Part shown: positions 1 through 8,883 of the stretch, piece by piece
How positions within the stretch are numbered: position 1 is the stretch's first letter
Layout: each line of letters begins with the position of its first letter
From: Neobacillus massiliamazoniensis
GTDB taxonomy: Bacteria > Bacillota > Bacilli > Bacillales > Cytobacillaceae
Assembly: GCF_001048695.1 (NCBI RefSeq)
Contig: NZ_CVRB01000004.1
Coordinates: forward strand, 496,001-560,000
Reading direction: 5' to 3'
DNA length: 64,000 nt
Notes under the pieces: generated by a model
Database searches by the model: none
What the model saw: only the letters and a program-made list of their open reading frames with translations
Told to the model about the DNA's origin: nothing
Made by a program: the position numbers and the translations under genes

Positions 1-51
1 TTCTATTATAAAAGGCTGAAAATTAAAGCGGTTAAAGCGATTTTCTTTCAT
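1..51 (-). CDS. cshB: DEAD-box RNA helicase CshB, N-terminal fragment
   Basis: Only the first 17 codons are inside the window; the gene runs off the left edge. The peptide starts MKENRFNRFNFQPFIIE, which resembles the N-terminus I recall for B. subtilis CshB (YqfR) just before its Q motif. An AAGGAG ribosome site precedes the ATG. Position supports the call, because yqfR neighbours yqfQ in B. subtilis. CshB is an ATP-dependent RNA helicase linked to cold adaptation and RNA remodelling. The catalytic motifs cannot be seen here, so the call rests on the short N-terminus plus synteny. Confidence 0.65.
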   Translation of the reverse strand, partial: MKENRFNRFNFQPFIIE

Positions 52-421
52 ATATAAACTCCTTGTATTCATAATCTGGTATTAGTTTAAATGTCTTTAA
101 ATTTCCCCATCATGTAATTATAGTAAAGATTCACCTAAATCTCTAGCATTTATCCATATATTATCATCATTTACGTAAAACTACTCTTAACATAAGAAAA
201 AAAGACAATCTTCTTGGTCAGGCCCGCGAGTCTAGACATGCCGGATTGAAGATATCTTTTTACCTCCATGTCAAATTGGTAAGTCAGATAGTACCGTTCA
301 AGAAGTATAACTTGATTGGTTCCTTTCAAATTAAAACTTTGTCCTGTGCATTAGACCTAAACCAAAACGGGATAGATGCATACTTTAAATCATAAAGGAA
401 AATAGAAAGGAGGCTAGGAGC
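52..421. other. divergent intergenic region, cshB / yqfQ
   Basis: This 370 bp gap separates two divergent genes, so it should hold both promoters. I see no open frame with a ribosome site, no repeat copy and no clear terminator. An AAAGGAGG ribosome site for yqfQ lies at its right end. Confidence 0.5.
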
Positions 422-1135
422 ATGCAACCAAGACCAAGATTCCCCATGCAGGGGGGAATGGGGCAGGGAATGATGGGTCCTGGGCAGGGGCTATTCGGTG
501 GAGGAAATCAAATGATGGGAGGGTCATCCGGTCCTTTTGGTGGTAGGAGTCCGATGATGGGAGGGTCATCCGGCCCTTTTGGTGGTAGAAGTCCGATGAT
601 GGGTGGCCAGCAAATGGGTAGAGGTGGCGGTGGATTACTTTCTAGACTTTTAGGAGGAAGGGGAAATCCCGCAGGAGGTGCAGCAGGCGGACTTAGAGGG
701 ATGCAGGGTATGCAGGGTATGCAGGGACTAGGAGCAGGTCGTGCGGCAACCGGCGGCGGGGGCGGAATTCTTCAGTCTATGAGTAACCCAAGTGGAATTA
801 TGGGCTTTCTTAATAACACCCAACAGGTTTTAAAAACAGCACAATCCTTTGGACCCATAATCCAACAATATGGTCCACTGGTAAAAAATCTCCCTGCCAT
901 GTGGAAATTATATCGTGGTTTAAAAAATGCACCGGATAGTTCGGAAGAGAAAACAGATGGAAAGGACGAAAAAAAGGAAGAAATTAAAGAGGAATCATCA
1001 TCCAGTATCGAATTGAACGATAGCAGAACAAATACTAAAAGAAAAACAACTAGGAAAATAAGCAATAAAAAGTCCATTCCAAGAACTCAGAATCAAAAAA
1101 AGAGAGGTTCTTCCGTTCCAAAATTATACATTTAA
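422..1135 (+). CDS. yqfQ: VrrA/YqfQ family protein with variable Gly/Met-rich repeats
   Basis: A 237-residue protein in three parts. Residues 1-110 are Gly/Met/Gln-rich low complexity with a 14-residue repeat (GGSSGPFGGRSPMM) in tandem and a run of three MQG units. Residues about 110-175 form the conserved core with GFLNNTQQVLKTAQSFGP and IQQYGPLVKNLPAMWKLYRG. The tail is charged and Lys/Glu/Ser-rich. This matches the YqfQ/VrrA family, whose B. anthracis member is known for a variable-number tandem repeat. Its position between cshB and ispH fits the family. The biochemical function is unknown; a spore or surface role is only a guess. AAAGGAGG precedes the ATG. Confidence 0.8.
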   Translation: MQPRPRFPMQGGMGQGMMGPGQGLFGGGNQMMGGSSGPFGGRSPMMGGSSGPFGGRSPMMGGQQMGRGGGGLLSRLLGGRGNPAGGAAGGLRGMQGMQGMQGLGAGRAATGGGGGILQSMSNPSGIMGFLNNTQQVLKTAQSFGPIIQQYGPLVKNLPAMWKLYRGLKNAPDSSEEKTDGKDEKKEEIKEESSSSIELNDSRTNTKRKTTRKISNKKSIPRTQNQKKRGSSVPKLYI

Positions 1136-1138
1136 AAA

Positions 1139-1240
1139 AGGATGTCCCAAAACTTAGTGTCACCCCCTTAACCTACAATATATAGTTGTATATATTGATG
1201 ATTAAGCGAGAGGTCTGATCATTTTGGGACACCCTTTTTC
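1139..1240 (+). terminator. long hairpin element ending yqfQ (GGATGTCCC family)
   Basis: GTCCCAAAA on the left pairs with TTTTGGGAC on the right across an 80-base interior, followed by CTTTTTC. The outer arms and the interior words (GTGTCA, AACCTACAAT, GAGAGGTCTGA) recur at 27921-28033, so this is a dispersed hairpin repeat that can serve as a terminator. Confidence 0.65.
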
Positions 1241-1350
1241 ATTTTTTTAGCAGGGGTAGGAATCATGAATCCTTTGTAATCTACCTTTTAGTCTTATATA
1301 ATAAGAACATAGATTTTCAATATCGTGTTCTTTTTAGGAGGACTTACTAT

Positions 1351-2289
1351 ATGCAACTTATTAAAATTTCCCCTCGAGGGTATTGCTATGGCGTGGTCGA
1401 CGCAATGGTCATTGCCAGAAATGCGGCATTAGATAAAACCTTACCTCGTCCCATCTACATCTTGGGGATGATTGTTCATAATAAGCATGTTACGGATGCA
1501 TTCGCCGAGGAAGGAATCATAACCCTTGACGGAAAAAACCGGAAAGATATTCTTGAAAAAGTTGAAAAAGGTACAGTTATATTTACCGCACATGGTATTT
1601 CCCCGGAAGTACGAGAGCTTGCTAAAAAGAAAGGACTCGTTACCCTTGACGCTACATGTCCGGATGTAACACGGACCCATGATTTAATTTTTGAAAAGTC
1701 AAAAGAGGGATATCACACTATTTATATCGGTAAAAAAGGCCATCCCGAGCCGGAAGGAGCACTCGGTGTTGCACCAGGGATGGTCCATCTTGTTGAAACA
1801 CCAGCAGATGTAGAGGCTTTAGTGCTGGATGGTGAAAAATTGATAGTGACGAACCAAACGACGATGAGTCAATGGGATGTGGCGGATACAATGAAAAAGG
1901 TTCGCGAGAAATACCCTCATGTGGAAGTTTATAATGAAATTTGTCATGCGACTCAAATTCGTCAAGAGGCAGTTGCTAGCCAAGCCACCGATGCAGATGT
2001 TACCATTGTCGTCGGCGATCCAAAAAGTAATAACTCTAATCGACTAGCACAAGTATCAGAAGAAATTGCCGGAACAAAGGCCTATCGGATCGCAGATATT
2101 ACTGAACTAGAGATTGATTGGATTAAAGATGCTAAAATGGTTGCTGTTACGGCTGGGGCTTCGACACCAACGCCAATAACAAAAGAAGTCATCACCTTCC
2201 TTGAGCAATTTGATCCAAATAACCCCTCAACATGGGAGCGAAGAAGAAATGTTCCTTTAAACAAGATATTGCCTAGGGTAAAAAGCTAA
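1351..2289 (+). CDS. ispH: 4-hydroxy-3-methylbut-2-enyl diphosphate reductase IspH
   Basis: The last step of the MEP isoprenoid pathway: reductive dehydroxylation of HMBPP to IPP and DMAPP by a cytosolic iron-sulfur enzyme. The 312-residue length is normal. The three cluster cysteines are visible at C12 (GYCYGV), C103 (DATCPDV) and C198 (NEICHAT), with family histidines H43, H81 and H131. The C-terminal motif [14 protein letters not shown] is typical. TTAGGAGGAC precedes the ATG. B. subtilis has the gene (yqfP) in the same neighbourhood. It appears monocistronic, ended by the terminator at 2345. Confidence 0.96.
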   Translation: MQLIKISPRGYCYGVVDAMVIARNAALDKTLPRPIYILGMIVHNKHVTDAFAEEGIITLDGKNRKDILEKVEKGTVIFTAHGISPEVRELAKKKGLVTLDATCPDVTRTHDLIFEKSKEGYHTIYIGKKGHPEPEGALGVAPGMVHLVETPADVEALVLDGEKLIVTNQTTMSQWDVADTMKKVREKYPHVEVYNEICHATQIRQEAVASQATDADVTIVVGDPKSNNSNRLAQVSEEIAGTKAYRIADITELEIDWIKDAKMVAVTAGASTPTPITKEVITFLEQFDPNNPSTWERRRNVPLNKILPRVKS

Positions 2290-2344
2290 CAGGAAATCTC
2301 AAAGGTTAGCCCTGTTGGTAAAGAAAAATACTAGAGATAATTCA

Positions 2345-2373
2345 GACCGTGCGCTTTTTGTACGGTTTTTTCT
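2345..2373 (+). terminator. intrinsic terminator of ispH
   Basis: The short stem ACCGT/ACGGT is followed directly by TTTTTT. It is the first hairpin after the ispH stop. Confidence 0.6.
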
Positions 2374-2488
2374 ATTTGGTAACATTGTTGAATCAAAGTC
2401 TTAAGGAATCGTGACTTTATATTAAAAATTATAATAACAGTCTGGGTGAATGGCTTCCTGTGACTAAAATTAAGGAAAATGAAAGACT

Positions 2489-3020
2489 CGTAACATATAG
2501 ACTTCTTTACGTGACAGGGTTACCTCTTTTTAATGGGCTTGGGGCACGTATATCTTCTTACGTTACCCAGTCCCCTCTTATTCATCGGTTAAGGGCACGT
2601 ATATCTTTTTACGTGACCCTGTCTCCTCTTTTTCATAGGTTTAGGGTACGTATATCTTTTTACGTGACCTAGTTCCCTCTTTTTCATCGGTTTAGGGCAC
2701 GTATATCTTTTTACGTGACCCTGTCCCCTCTTTTTCATCGGTTTAGGGCACGTATATCTTTTTACGTGACCCAGTCTCCCCTTATTCATTGGTTTAGGGC
2801 ACGTATATCTTTTTACGTGACCCTGTCTCCTCTTTTTCATAGGTTTAGGGTACGTATATCTTTTTACGTGACCCTGTCCCCTCTTTTTCATCGGTTTAGG
2901 GTACGTATATCTTTTTACGTGACCTCGTTCCCTCTTTTTCATCGGTTTAGGGCACGTATATCTTTTTACGTGACCCTGTCCCCTCTTTTTCATCGGTTTA
3001 GGGTAGGTATATCTTTTTAC
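2489..3020. repeat. tandem array A: about 10-11 units of 51 bp, one palindrome each
   Basis: Unit anchors (ACGTGAC and variants) fall at 2509, 2560, 2611, 2662, 2713, 2764, 2815, 2866, 2917 and 2968, exactly 51 bp apart; a truncated unit ends near 3020. Each unit holds an inverted repeat CACGTA...TACGTG around a TATCTTTT centre, then a pyrimidine-rich stretch. Because 51 is divisible by 3, open frames run through both strands and give 17-residue repeated peptides; these have no ribosome sites and are not called as genes. The array lies between the convergent genes ispH and yqfO. Confidence 0.93.
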
Positions 3021-3440
3021 TTTCCCGAAATCAAGCCAAATTCATTTTTTTGGGAAACTAGAGGCCTTCTACTTTCCCGAAATCAGACAAAATTCATTTT
3101 TTTAGGAATCTAGAGGCTCTCTACTTTCCCGAAATAGGCAAAGTTCATTTTTTCGGGAAACTAGAAACTCTCTACATTCCTCAAATCAGGCAAAATTCAT
3201 TTTTTCGGGAAACTAGAAGCTCTCTACATTCCTCAAATCAGGAAAAATTCATTTTTTCGGGAAACTAGAAGCTCTCTACATTCCTCAAATCAGGCAAAAT
3301 TCATTTTTTCGGGAAACTAGAAACTCTCTACATTCCTCAAATCAGGCAAAATTCATTTTTTCGGGAAACTAGAAGCTCTCTACATTCCTCAAATCAGGAA
3401 AAATTCATTTTTTCAGGAAACTAAAGGCCTTCCACATGCC
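3021..3440. repeat. tandem array B: 8 units of about 52 bp, one palindrome each
   Basis: TTCATTTTTT anchors fall at 3041, 3093, 3144, 3196, 3248, 3300, 3352 and 3404. The first units carry a clear inverted repeat TTTCCCGAAA...TTTCGGGAAA; later ones have a mutated left arm (TTCCTCAAA). The sequence is unrelated to array A, although the two abut. Confidence 0.92.
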
Positions 3441-3530
3441 CGAAAAAGAAAAAAGCAGGATTCAGGTCACGTAAATCTTTTTTCGTGACTTTATTGCCTC
3501 ATTTTCAAGTCCTATATTTAACGAGTAATT

Positions 3531-3563
3531 GAAAAAATACCCGATGGCTAGGGTATTTTTCAC
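3531..3563 (-). terminator. intrinsic terminator of yqfO
   Basis: AAAAATACCC pairs with GGGTATTTTT around GATGGCTA. On the minus strand the stem ends in TTTTTTC, just past the yqfO stop codon. Confidence 0.75.
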
Positions 3564-3682
3564 AATTACAAATATTATAATCTCGGTCTTAACATTTGAT
3601 TGAATATTTCCATGAAGCATCTGACATTTTTTACATTCTACTCAGTAAAATTGAATAATTGTCTTACATCATTACACATTTT

Positions 3683-4798
3683 TTAAATCGTTTTAAAAGG
3701 ATTTGTATTCATTTCGGACGGGAAAATCTCAACTTCGTATTTGGCTTCCTGACACATTTTCTGCAGAACCTGTGCCAGTCCTTTTTTCATGATTTTTTCC
3801 ACATTATGACCAGGGTCGATCATGTTTAATCCTTCCATCATTGCATCATGCGCAGTATGGTAATAAATATCACCCGTTACGTAAACATCTGCGCCCTTAT
3901 ATTTGGCATGAGTGAAATACTTATTTCCGTCTCCACCTAAAACAGCAACTTTTTTGACTTTTGATTGTAAATCTCCAACAACTCGAACACTTTCGACCTC
4001 AAGAGCAGTTTTAACCACTTCCGCAAATTCAAGTAAAGTCATTTCTTTAATAGTGCCTATTCTACCAAGTCCAAGGACTTCACCCTTGTTCTCCAATGAA
4101 TACACATCATAGGCTGCTTCCTCATAAGGATGCACCTTCAGCATGGCACTGACAACTTTATTGAGGCTGGTTTCGGGAACAATGGTTTCAATTCGAACCT
4201 CATCGACCTCCTCCAGCTGTCCTGTTTTGCCTATATATGGATTAGTATGTTCCCTAGGCAAAAATCTCCCTGTCCCTGTTGTAGAAAAAGAGCAATCACT
4301 ATAGTTACCAATAAATCCTGCCCCGGTGCTTCCAAGCACTTCACGAATATCCTCTGCATGACTTGCAGGGACGAAAACAACTAGCTTCACTAGCTTTTCA
4401 TTAAAGGTAGGTACCAATACCTCTGCATTTTCAATACCTAGTACTGCCGCAAGTAGATCATTTACCCCGCCTTTGGTGACATCAAGATTTGTATGGGCAG
4501 CATAAACGGTAATGTCATGCTTGATTAATTTCTCAATCACTCGCCCTTGGACGGTATCCATATTGATCGATTTTAGAGGACGAAAGATGGGGGGATGGTG
4601 GGCAATAATCAGCTCAACATTTTTCTCAATTGCTTCATCAATAACATTTTCTAAAACATCTAGGGCAATCATGATTCGCTTGATCTTCTTGTTTAAACGT
4701 CCAATTTGTAAGCCGATTTTATCGCCTTCCATCGCCAATCTCTTAGGAGAAAACTGTTCAAAAAGCTGAATGATTTCATGACCGTTCGGAGTCTTCAT
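3683..4798 (-). CDS. yqfO: Nif3-like dinuclear metal-centre protein YqfO
   Basis: A 371-residue member of the NIF3/DUF34 family (formerly called GTP cyclohydrolase I type 2). Metal-ligand motifs are visible at both ends: AHHPP (H67-H68), AHTNLD (H102, D106) and a C-terminal HTAHDAM segment. Residues about 135-235 form the PII/CutA-like insertion seen in longer Bacillus members (KVHPYEEAAYDV). The family makes toroidal hexamers that bind two metals per subunit; the physiological substrate is unsettled. The start overlaps the end of trmK by 23 bases and has GGAGGTATTAAGAA before its ATG, so the two genes are translationally coupled. Confidence 0.92.
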   Translation of the reverse strand: MKTPNGHEIIQLFEQFSPKRLAMEGDKIGLQIGRLNKKIKRIMIALDVLENVIDEAIEKNVELIIAHHPPIFRPLKSINMDTVQGRVIEKLIKHDITVYAAHTNLDVTKGGVNDLLAAVLGIENAEVLVPTFNEKLVKLVVFVPASHAEDIREVLGSTGAGFIGNYSDCSFSTTGTGRFLPREHTNPYIGKTGQLEEVDEVRIETIVPETSLNKVVSAMLKVHPYEEAAYDVYSLENKGEVLGLGRIGTIKEMTLLEFAEVVKTALEVESVRVVGDLQSKVKKVAVLGGDGNKYFTHAKYKGADVYVTGDIYYHTAHDAMMEGLNMIDPGHNVEKIMKKGLAQVLQKMCQEAKYEVEIFPSEMNTNPFKTI

Positions 4799-5525
4799 TT
4801 CTTAATACCTCCTCTACCATTTTGATCTTTTCTTTTAGTTCCTGCCTTTTATCGATGGTTTCCTGTGAGGGAGGGGCACCTTCCAATTGTTCGTAAATCC
4901 GCTGCCAATTACGCATTTCCCTGCTCCATTTTTTTATAAAGGCTTCTTCTTTCCTTTGATGTAGGAATGGTCCAAATAACAGTCCCATTTCCAAATTGGT
5001 GCTATAAGGTTTCTTCGGATCACCTTTTTCTCCTACTAAAACTTCGTATATTTTTTCATCTTCCTCGATAATTTCCTCCGTAATAAGTTCCCAGTTATTT
5101 TCTAAAAACCACTTACGAATCGAAATCGCACTGATATTTGGCTGCAGGATGAGGCGGCTTACGGATCCGAGCTTTTCTTTTCCGGCTTCCAAAATTGTAG
5201 TAATGAGAGATCCGCCCATTCCTGCAATTGTAATACACTCAGCCTCGTCTGGCTCCACAACGGCTAGACCATCTCCTAAACGAACGGATATAATATCGGT
5301 TAATCCTTCCGATTGAACATTGTTTTGTGCAGACTGGTAGGGCCCAACAGCTACCTCACCAGCAATGGCAAATCGAATCACTTTATTTTTTGCAAGATGA
5401 CAAGGTAAATAAGCATGATCCGAACCAATATCCGCTAATTTCGCTCCTTGTGGAACATATTTAGCTACCGTTGCCAAACGGTCCGATAATTTTTCTGTAT
5501 TCAAAAAACACACCACTCTTTTCAT
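4776..5525 (-). CDS. trmK: tRNA (adenine(22)-N1)-methyltransferase TrmK
   Basis: A Rossmann-fold SAM methyltransferase that makes m1A22 in tRNA. Motif I is ADIGSDHAYLP (residues 31-41), with GEVAVGPYQSA and TIAGMGGSLI following, as in B. subtilis YqfN. The C-terminal third is a charged helical segment. The ATG at 5525 gives 249 residues, but the family usually begins at the LNTEKLS segment. A TTG at 5504 preceded by GAGTGGTG would give 242 residues and aligns better, so the start is uncertain. It is co-transcribed with yqfO. Confidence 0.92.
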   Translation of the reverse strand: MKRVVCFLNTEKLSDRLATVAKYVPQGAKLADIGSDHAYLPCHLAKNKVIRFAIAGEVAVGPYQSAQNNVQSEGLTDIISVRLGDGLAVVEPDEAECITIAGMGGSLITTILEAGKEKLGSVSRLILQPNISAISIRKWFLENNWELITEEIIEEDEKIYEVLVGEKGDPKKPYSTNLEMGLLFGPFLHQRKEEAFIKKWSREMRNWQRIYEQLEGAPPSQETIDKRQELKEKIKMVEEVLRNEDSERS

Positions 5526-5555
5526 TAACTTGTGAAAATATGATCATTATAAGAA

Positions 5556-5600
5556 AAGCCCAATGCACAAGGAGTTGGACAATTCTCGAAGACAAAATTA
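5556..5600 (+). repeat. fragment of the GAGCTGGACAATTCTCGAAG repeat
   Basis: GAGTTGGACAATTCTCGAAG matches the 3' end of the longer elements at 21118 and 35757. Only this end is present, as a solo remnant between trmK and cccA. Confidence 0.6.
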
Positions 5601-5612
5601 TATCGTATCTTT

Positions 5613-5648
5613 TAAAAAAAGTCCTCCACAAAAGGAAAGGACTTTTTG
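5613..5648 (-). terminator. intrinsic terminator of cccA
   Basis: AAAAAAGTCCT pairs with AGGACTTTTT around a 13-base loop. T-runs on both strands make it potentially bidirectional. Confidence 0.8.
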
Positions 5649-5653
5649 TCATA

Positions 5654-6025
5654 TTACTGAATTTTAGATACCCACTCAGCCATCGCTTCCGCTTGATCAG
5701 GTTTTACAAGACCTGCAGGCATATTACCCTTTCCTTGGGTAATATATTGCTTAATTTGATCCTTTGAAACCTTTTTCCCAACACCCTTTAATGAAGGACC
5801 CATACCGCCTTGATATTGATCGCCGTGGCAGCCAATACAGGTAGACTTATAAATATCTTCTGGTTTTTGCGAAACTGTTTGTGCCTGATCACTACCGCTT
5901 GTCCCCTTTTCATTACCCTTTGCAAGCTGTTTACTATCCCCAAGGCCTTTGAAAGACAGAAAGAACACAAGTACAATTCCCAAAACCATGATGAGGACAA
6001 AAGGAATAACTGGATTTCGTTTCAT
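5654..6025 (-). CDS. cccA: membrane-anchored cytochrome c-550 CccA
   Basis: A 123-residue c-type cytochrome. One uncleaved N-terminal membrane segment (residues 7-25) is followed by a Gly/Ser-rich linker. The haem site is CIGCH (C63, C66, H67) and M102 in GNMPAG is the likely sixth ligand. It carries electrons on the outer face of the membrane to the cytochrome c oxidase. GGGAGGTAATGGT precedes the ATG. Location near sigA and trmK matches B. subtilis. Monocistronic, with its own terminator. Confidence 0.93.
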   Translation of the reverse strand: MKRNPVIPFVLIMVLGIVLVFFLSFKGLGDSKQLAKGNEKGTSGSDQAQTVSQKPEDIYKSTCIGCHGDQYQGGMGPSLKGVGKKVSKDQIKQYITQGKGNMPAGLVKPDQAEAMAEWVSKIQ

Positions 6026-6239
6026 ACCATTACCTCCCTATGTAAAAACATTCCTTGTCTACAAACAATTACTATTTTACTTGAAAACGAACAGAAGGAA
6101 AAGACCTAAACTTACTTTATCACTGCAATCTTTTGAAAAAAGAGAAAAGAGGCTAAATTATGATAAAACATTAGTGTAACCACTTATTACTTTACCCAAT
6201 TTTCTTTAATATAATTTTTACTAACTTTGAACCTGGATA

Positions 6240-6282
6240 ACTGCCTAGCTCCATAAAAGTGTCGCTTCCGCTTTTCTTTTAG
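6240..6282 (-). repeat. fragment of the AAGAAAAGCGGAAGCG repeat
   Basis: On the minus strand AAAAGAAAAGCGGAAGCG is followed shortly by GGAGCTAG. These are the two ends of the 21118/35757 family with the middle lost. It sits between the acyl-CoA dehydrogenase stop and cccA. Confidence 0.5.
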
Positions 6283-7418
6283 CAACCAATTAATCTTGAA
6301 ATAACCATCCTCTGAACTTCTGAAGTACCTTCGCCAATTTCAAGAAGCTTCGCATCCCGCATCATCCGTTCTACATGATAGTCCTTCATATAGCCATATC
6401 CACCATGGATTTGAACTGCTTGACTCGTTACTTCTGAACATATTTCCGAGGCATAAAGCTTGCACATGGCAGCTTCTTTTGAGAAAGGGCGTCCTTGATC
6501 CTTTAACCAGGCTGCTTTATAGACCATATTGCGGGCCAGTTCAATTTTCATTGCCATATCAGCAAGCTTGAATTGGGTTACTTGAAAAGAAGAGATTGAT
6601 TTGCCAAATTGTTTTCTTTCTTTAGCATAGTTAAGCGCCTTTTCAAAAGCCCCTTGGGCAATTCCTACGGCCATTGCCCCAATCCCGATACGTCCACCAT
6701 CAAGTGTTATTAAAAACTGTTTAAAGCCCTCTCCACGCTTCCCTAACAGATTCTCAACCGGCACTCTTACATCCTCTAGCACAAGCTCTGTCGTATTGGA
6801 GGAATTCAGCCCCATTTTTTCGTAGTTATCAATCACAGTAAAACCATCTGCATTGGTCGGAACGATGATCGCGCTAATTTCCTTTTTACCGTCTTTTTCA
6901 CTTGTTATCGCTGTTAAAGCTAAATGCTGTGCGTAGCTTACATTAGTGATAAAACATTTATTTCCATTAATGACAAACTCACCGTTCTCCTCTTTCGCAG
7001 TAGTACGAGTACCGCCCGCATCAGAACCGGCATTAGGTTCAGTTAATCCAAATGCTCCAAAAGATTCTCCAGTACAAATCGGTGTTAAATAGTTTTGCTT
7101 TTGCTCTTCTGTCCCGAACAAATTAAGCGGTGCCCCACCTAAGGAAATATGTGCCGAATAAGTAATTCCTGTTGAACCACAAGCCTTGCTTAATTCTTCA
7201 GTGACGATGGCAAAACTAATTGTATCTGCTCCACCGCCGCCATATTTTTCAGGAAAGGGTAGTCCCATCATCCCCATTTCCGCAAGCTTTTTAAAAATAT
7301 CTAATGGAAATTGCTTATTCCGATCCCTTTCGATTGCGCTTGGAGCAACCTCTTCTTCTGCAAACTGGCGAATCGTTTTTTTAATCATGACCTGTTCTGA
7401 AGTTAAATCAAAGTTCAT
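6279..7418 (-). CDS. acyl-CoA dehydrogenase, short/branched-chain type
   Basis: An FAD enzyme that introduces the alpha-beta double bond into an acyl-CoA, passing electrons to ETF. It has 379 residues from the ATG at 7418, which is 6 bases after AGGGGG; an ATG six bases upstream sits against that site and is less likely. Motifs: GLTEPNAGSDAGG in the FAD/substrate region, QFGKSISSFQ, IHGGYGYMKDY, and the C-terminal IGEGTSEVQR that carries the catalytic glutamate of the short-chain subfamily. Chain-length specificity cannot be read reliably. No other beta-oxidation gene is adjacent. I do not recall it between cccA and sigA in B. subtilis. Confidence 0.9.
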   Translation of the reverse strand: MNFDLTSEQVMIKKTIRQFAEEEVAPSAIERDRNKQFPLDIFKKLAEMGMMGLPFPEKYGGGGADTISFAIVTEELSKACGSTGITYSAHISLGGAPLNLFGTEEQKQNYLTPICTGESFGAFGLTEPNAGSDAGGTRTTAKEENGEFVINGNKCFITNVSYAQHLALTAITSEKDGKKEISAIIVPTNADGFTVIDNYEKMGLNSSNTTELVLEDVRVPVENLLGKRGEGFKQFLITLDGGRIGIGAMAVGIAQGAFEKALNYAKERKQFGKSISSFQVTQFKLADMAMKIELARNMVYKAAWLKDQGRPFSKEAAMCKLYASEICSEVTSQAVQIHGGYGYMKDYHVERMMRDAKLLEIGEGTSEVQRMVISRLIGC

Positions 7419-7660
7419 TTCCATCCCCCTATTCTTTAACTGTATACGTTTTCATTATTATTATAAGAGGATAATGGTAATTTTCTCAACATTTTAAAAC
7501 TTTAAAATATAGTTTATTATAAAAATTTAACAAAAATGAAATAAAAATTTCTTCATGACTATTTGCAAAATGAAAGGGATTTCAGTAGAATAAATGAAAA
7601 CCCGTCGATTGGCGAGTCCGTTAGGAAGAAGTCAGAGGAGTAGTTGAATAGCAAAACAAA

Positions 7661-7697
7661 AAAATAGTTTACTCCAATTAAGAAGTAAACTATTTTA
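7661..7697 (-). terminator. intrinsic terminator of sigA
   Basis: A perfect 12-bp stem AAAATAGTTTAC/GTAAACTATTTT with a 13-base loop directly after the sigA stop; the arms supply the T-run. Confidence 0.8.
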
Positions 7698-7706
7698 AAG
7701 GTATTT

Positions 7707-8840
7707 CTACTCTAAAAAGTCTTTAAGGCGCTTGCTTCGGCTAGGATGGCGCAATTTTCTCAACGCTTTTGCTTCTATTTGGCGAATACGTTCACGCGTT
7801 ACACCAAAAACCTTTCCAACCTCTTCTAGCGTTCGAGTACGTCCATCATCCAAACCAAAGCGCAATCGAAGAACATTTTCTTCGCGATCTGTAAGTGTAT
7901 CAAGAACGTCCTCAAGCTGCTCTTTTAATAATTCATAAGCAGCATGTTCAGAAGGTGATGTTGCATCCTGATCTTCAATAAAATCTCCAAGATGAGAATC
8001 ATCCTCTTCTCCTATTGGAGTTTCCAATGAAACGGGCTCTTGGGCAATTTTTAAAATTTCTCGAACCTTATCCGGTGTTAAGTCCATATCTTCAGCAATT
8101 TCCTCCGGTGATGGTTCGCGGCCTAAATCTTGTAATAATTGACGCTGCACTCTAATTAATTTATTAATGGTTTCAACCATATGAACTGGAATACGAATGG
8201 TTCTTGCTTGGTCCGCGATGGCGCGGGTAATAGCTTGACGAATCCACCAAGTGGCATACGTACTGAACTTAAAACCTTTCCGATAATCGAATTTTTCTAC
8301 AGCTTTAATTAGGCCCATATTTCCTTCTTGAATGAGATCAAGAAATAACATACCGCGCCCTACATATCGTTTAGCAATGCTGACAACGAGACGAAGATTG
8401 GCTTCAGCGAGGCGTCTTTTTGCTTCTTCGTCGCCGGCCTCAATCCGATTTGCAAGTGCAATTTCTTCCTCTGCAGAGAGAAGATCAACCCGACCGATTT
8501 CTTTTAGATACATACGAACCGGGTCATTAATCTTAACACCTGGAGGAACACTTAAATCGTTTAAATCAAACTCCTCATCATCTTTAGCTAATTGTTTACT
8601 ATTTGGAGCATCTTCTTCGTCGTCACTTTCACCGACCAATTCAATGCCTTGCTCACTAAGGAATTCATAGAATTCGTCCATTTGGTCAGATTCTAAATCA
8701 AAATTAGCCATTTTTTCAGCTATATCATCGTAGGCAAGGACGCCGGTTTTTTTCCCCAGTTCCGTTAACTGGTCTTTCACTTGTTCAAAAGTTAATTCAT
8801 TTTCAACCTCTTTTGAACGTGCTGATTTTTCAGCAGCCAT
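7707..8840 (-). CDS. sigA: primary sigma factor SigA (RpoD)
   Basis: The housekeeping sigma factor. Regions in order: acidic region 1.1, region 1.2 ([13 protein letters not shown]), regions 2.1-2.4 ending in [16 protein letters not shown], region 3, and region 4.2 with [20 protein letters not shown]. The start is set at the ATG at 8840, preceded by GGAGGGGGACCT; a TTG 18 bases upstream lies before that ribosome site and is excluded. This gives 377 residues against about 371 in B. subtilis. It follows dnaG closely, as in the conserved dnaG-sigA operon. Confidence 0.97.
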   Translation of the reverse strand: MAAEKSARSKEVENELTFEQVKDQLTELGKKTGVLAYDDIAEKMANFDLESDQMDEFYEFLSEQGIELVGESDDEEDAPNSKQLAKDDEEFDLNDLSVPPGVKINDPVRMYLKEIGRVDLLSAEEEIALANRIEAGDEEAKRRLAEANLRLVVSIAKRYVGRGMLFLDLIQEGNMGLIKAVEKFDYRKGFKFSTYATWWIRQAITRAIADQARTIRIPVHMVETINKLIRVQRQLLQDLGREPSPEEIAEDMDLTPDKVREILKIAQEPVSLETPIGEEDDSHLGDFIEDQDATSPSEHAAYELLKEQLEDVLDTLTDREENVLRLRFGLDDGRTRTLEEVGKVFGVTRERIRQIEAKALRKLRHPSRSKRLKDFLE

Positions 8841-8883
8841 AGGTCCCCCTCCTTCCAAAAATCAAAAACACTTTTCATGGGAA

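Noticed and set aside
2460..3113. Long open frames on both strands coding 17-residue repeats
   Set aside because: They exist only because 51 is divisible by 3. No ribosome sites, and both strands are open over the same repeat.
2489..3440. CRISPR array
   Set aside because: The whole 51-52 bp unit is conserved; there are no unique spacers and no cas genes.
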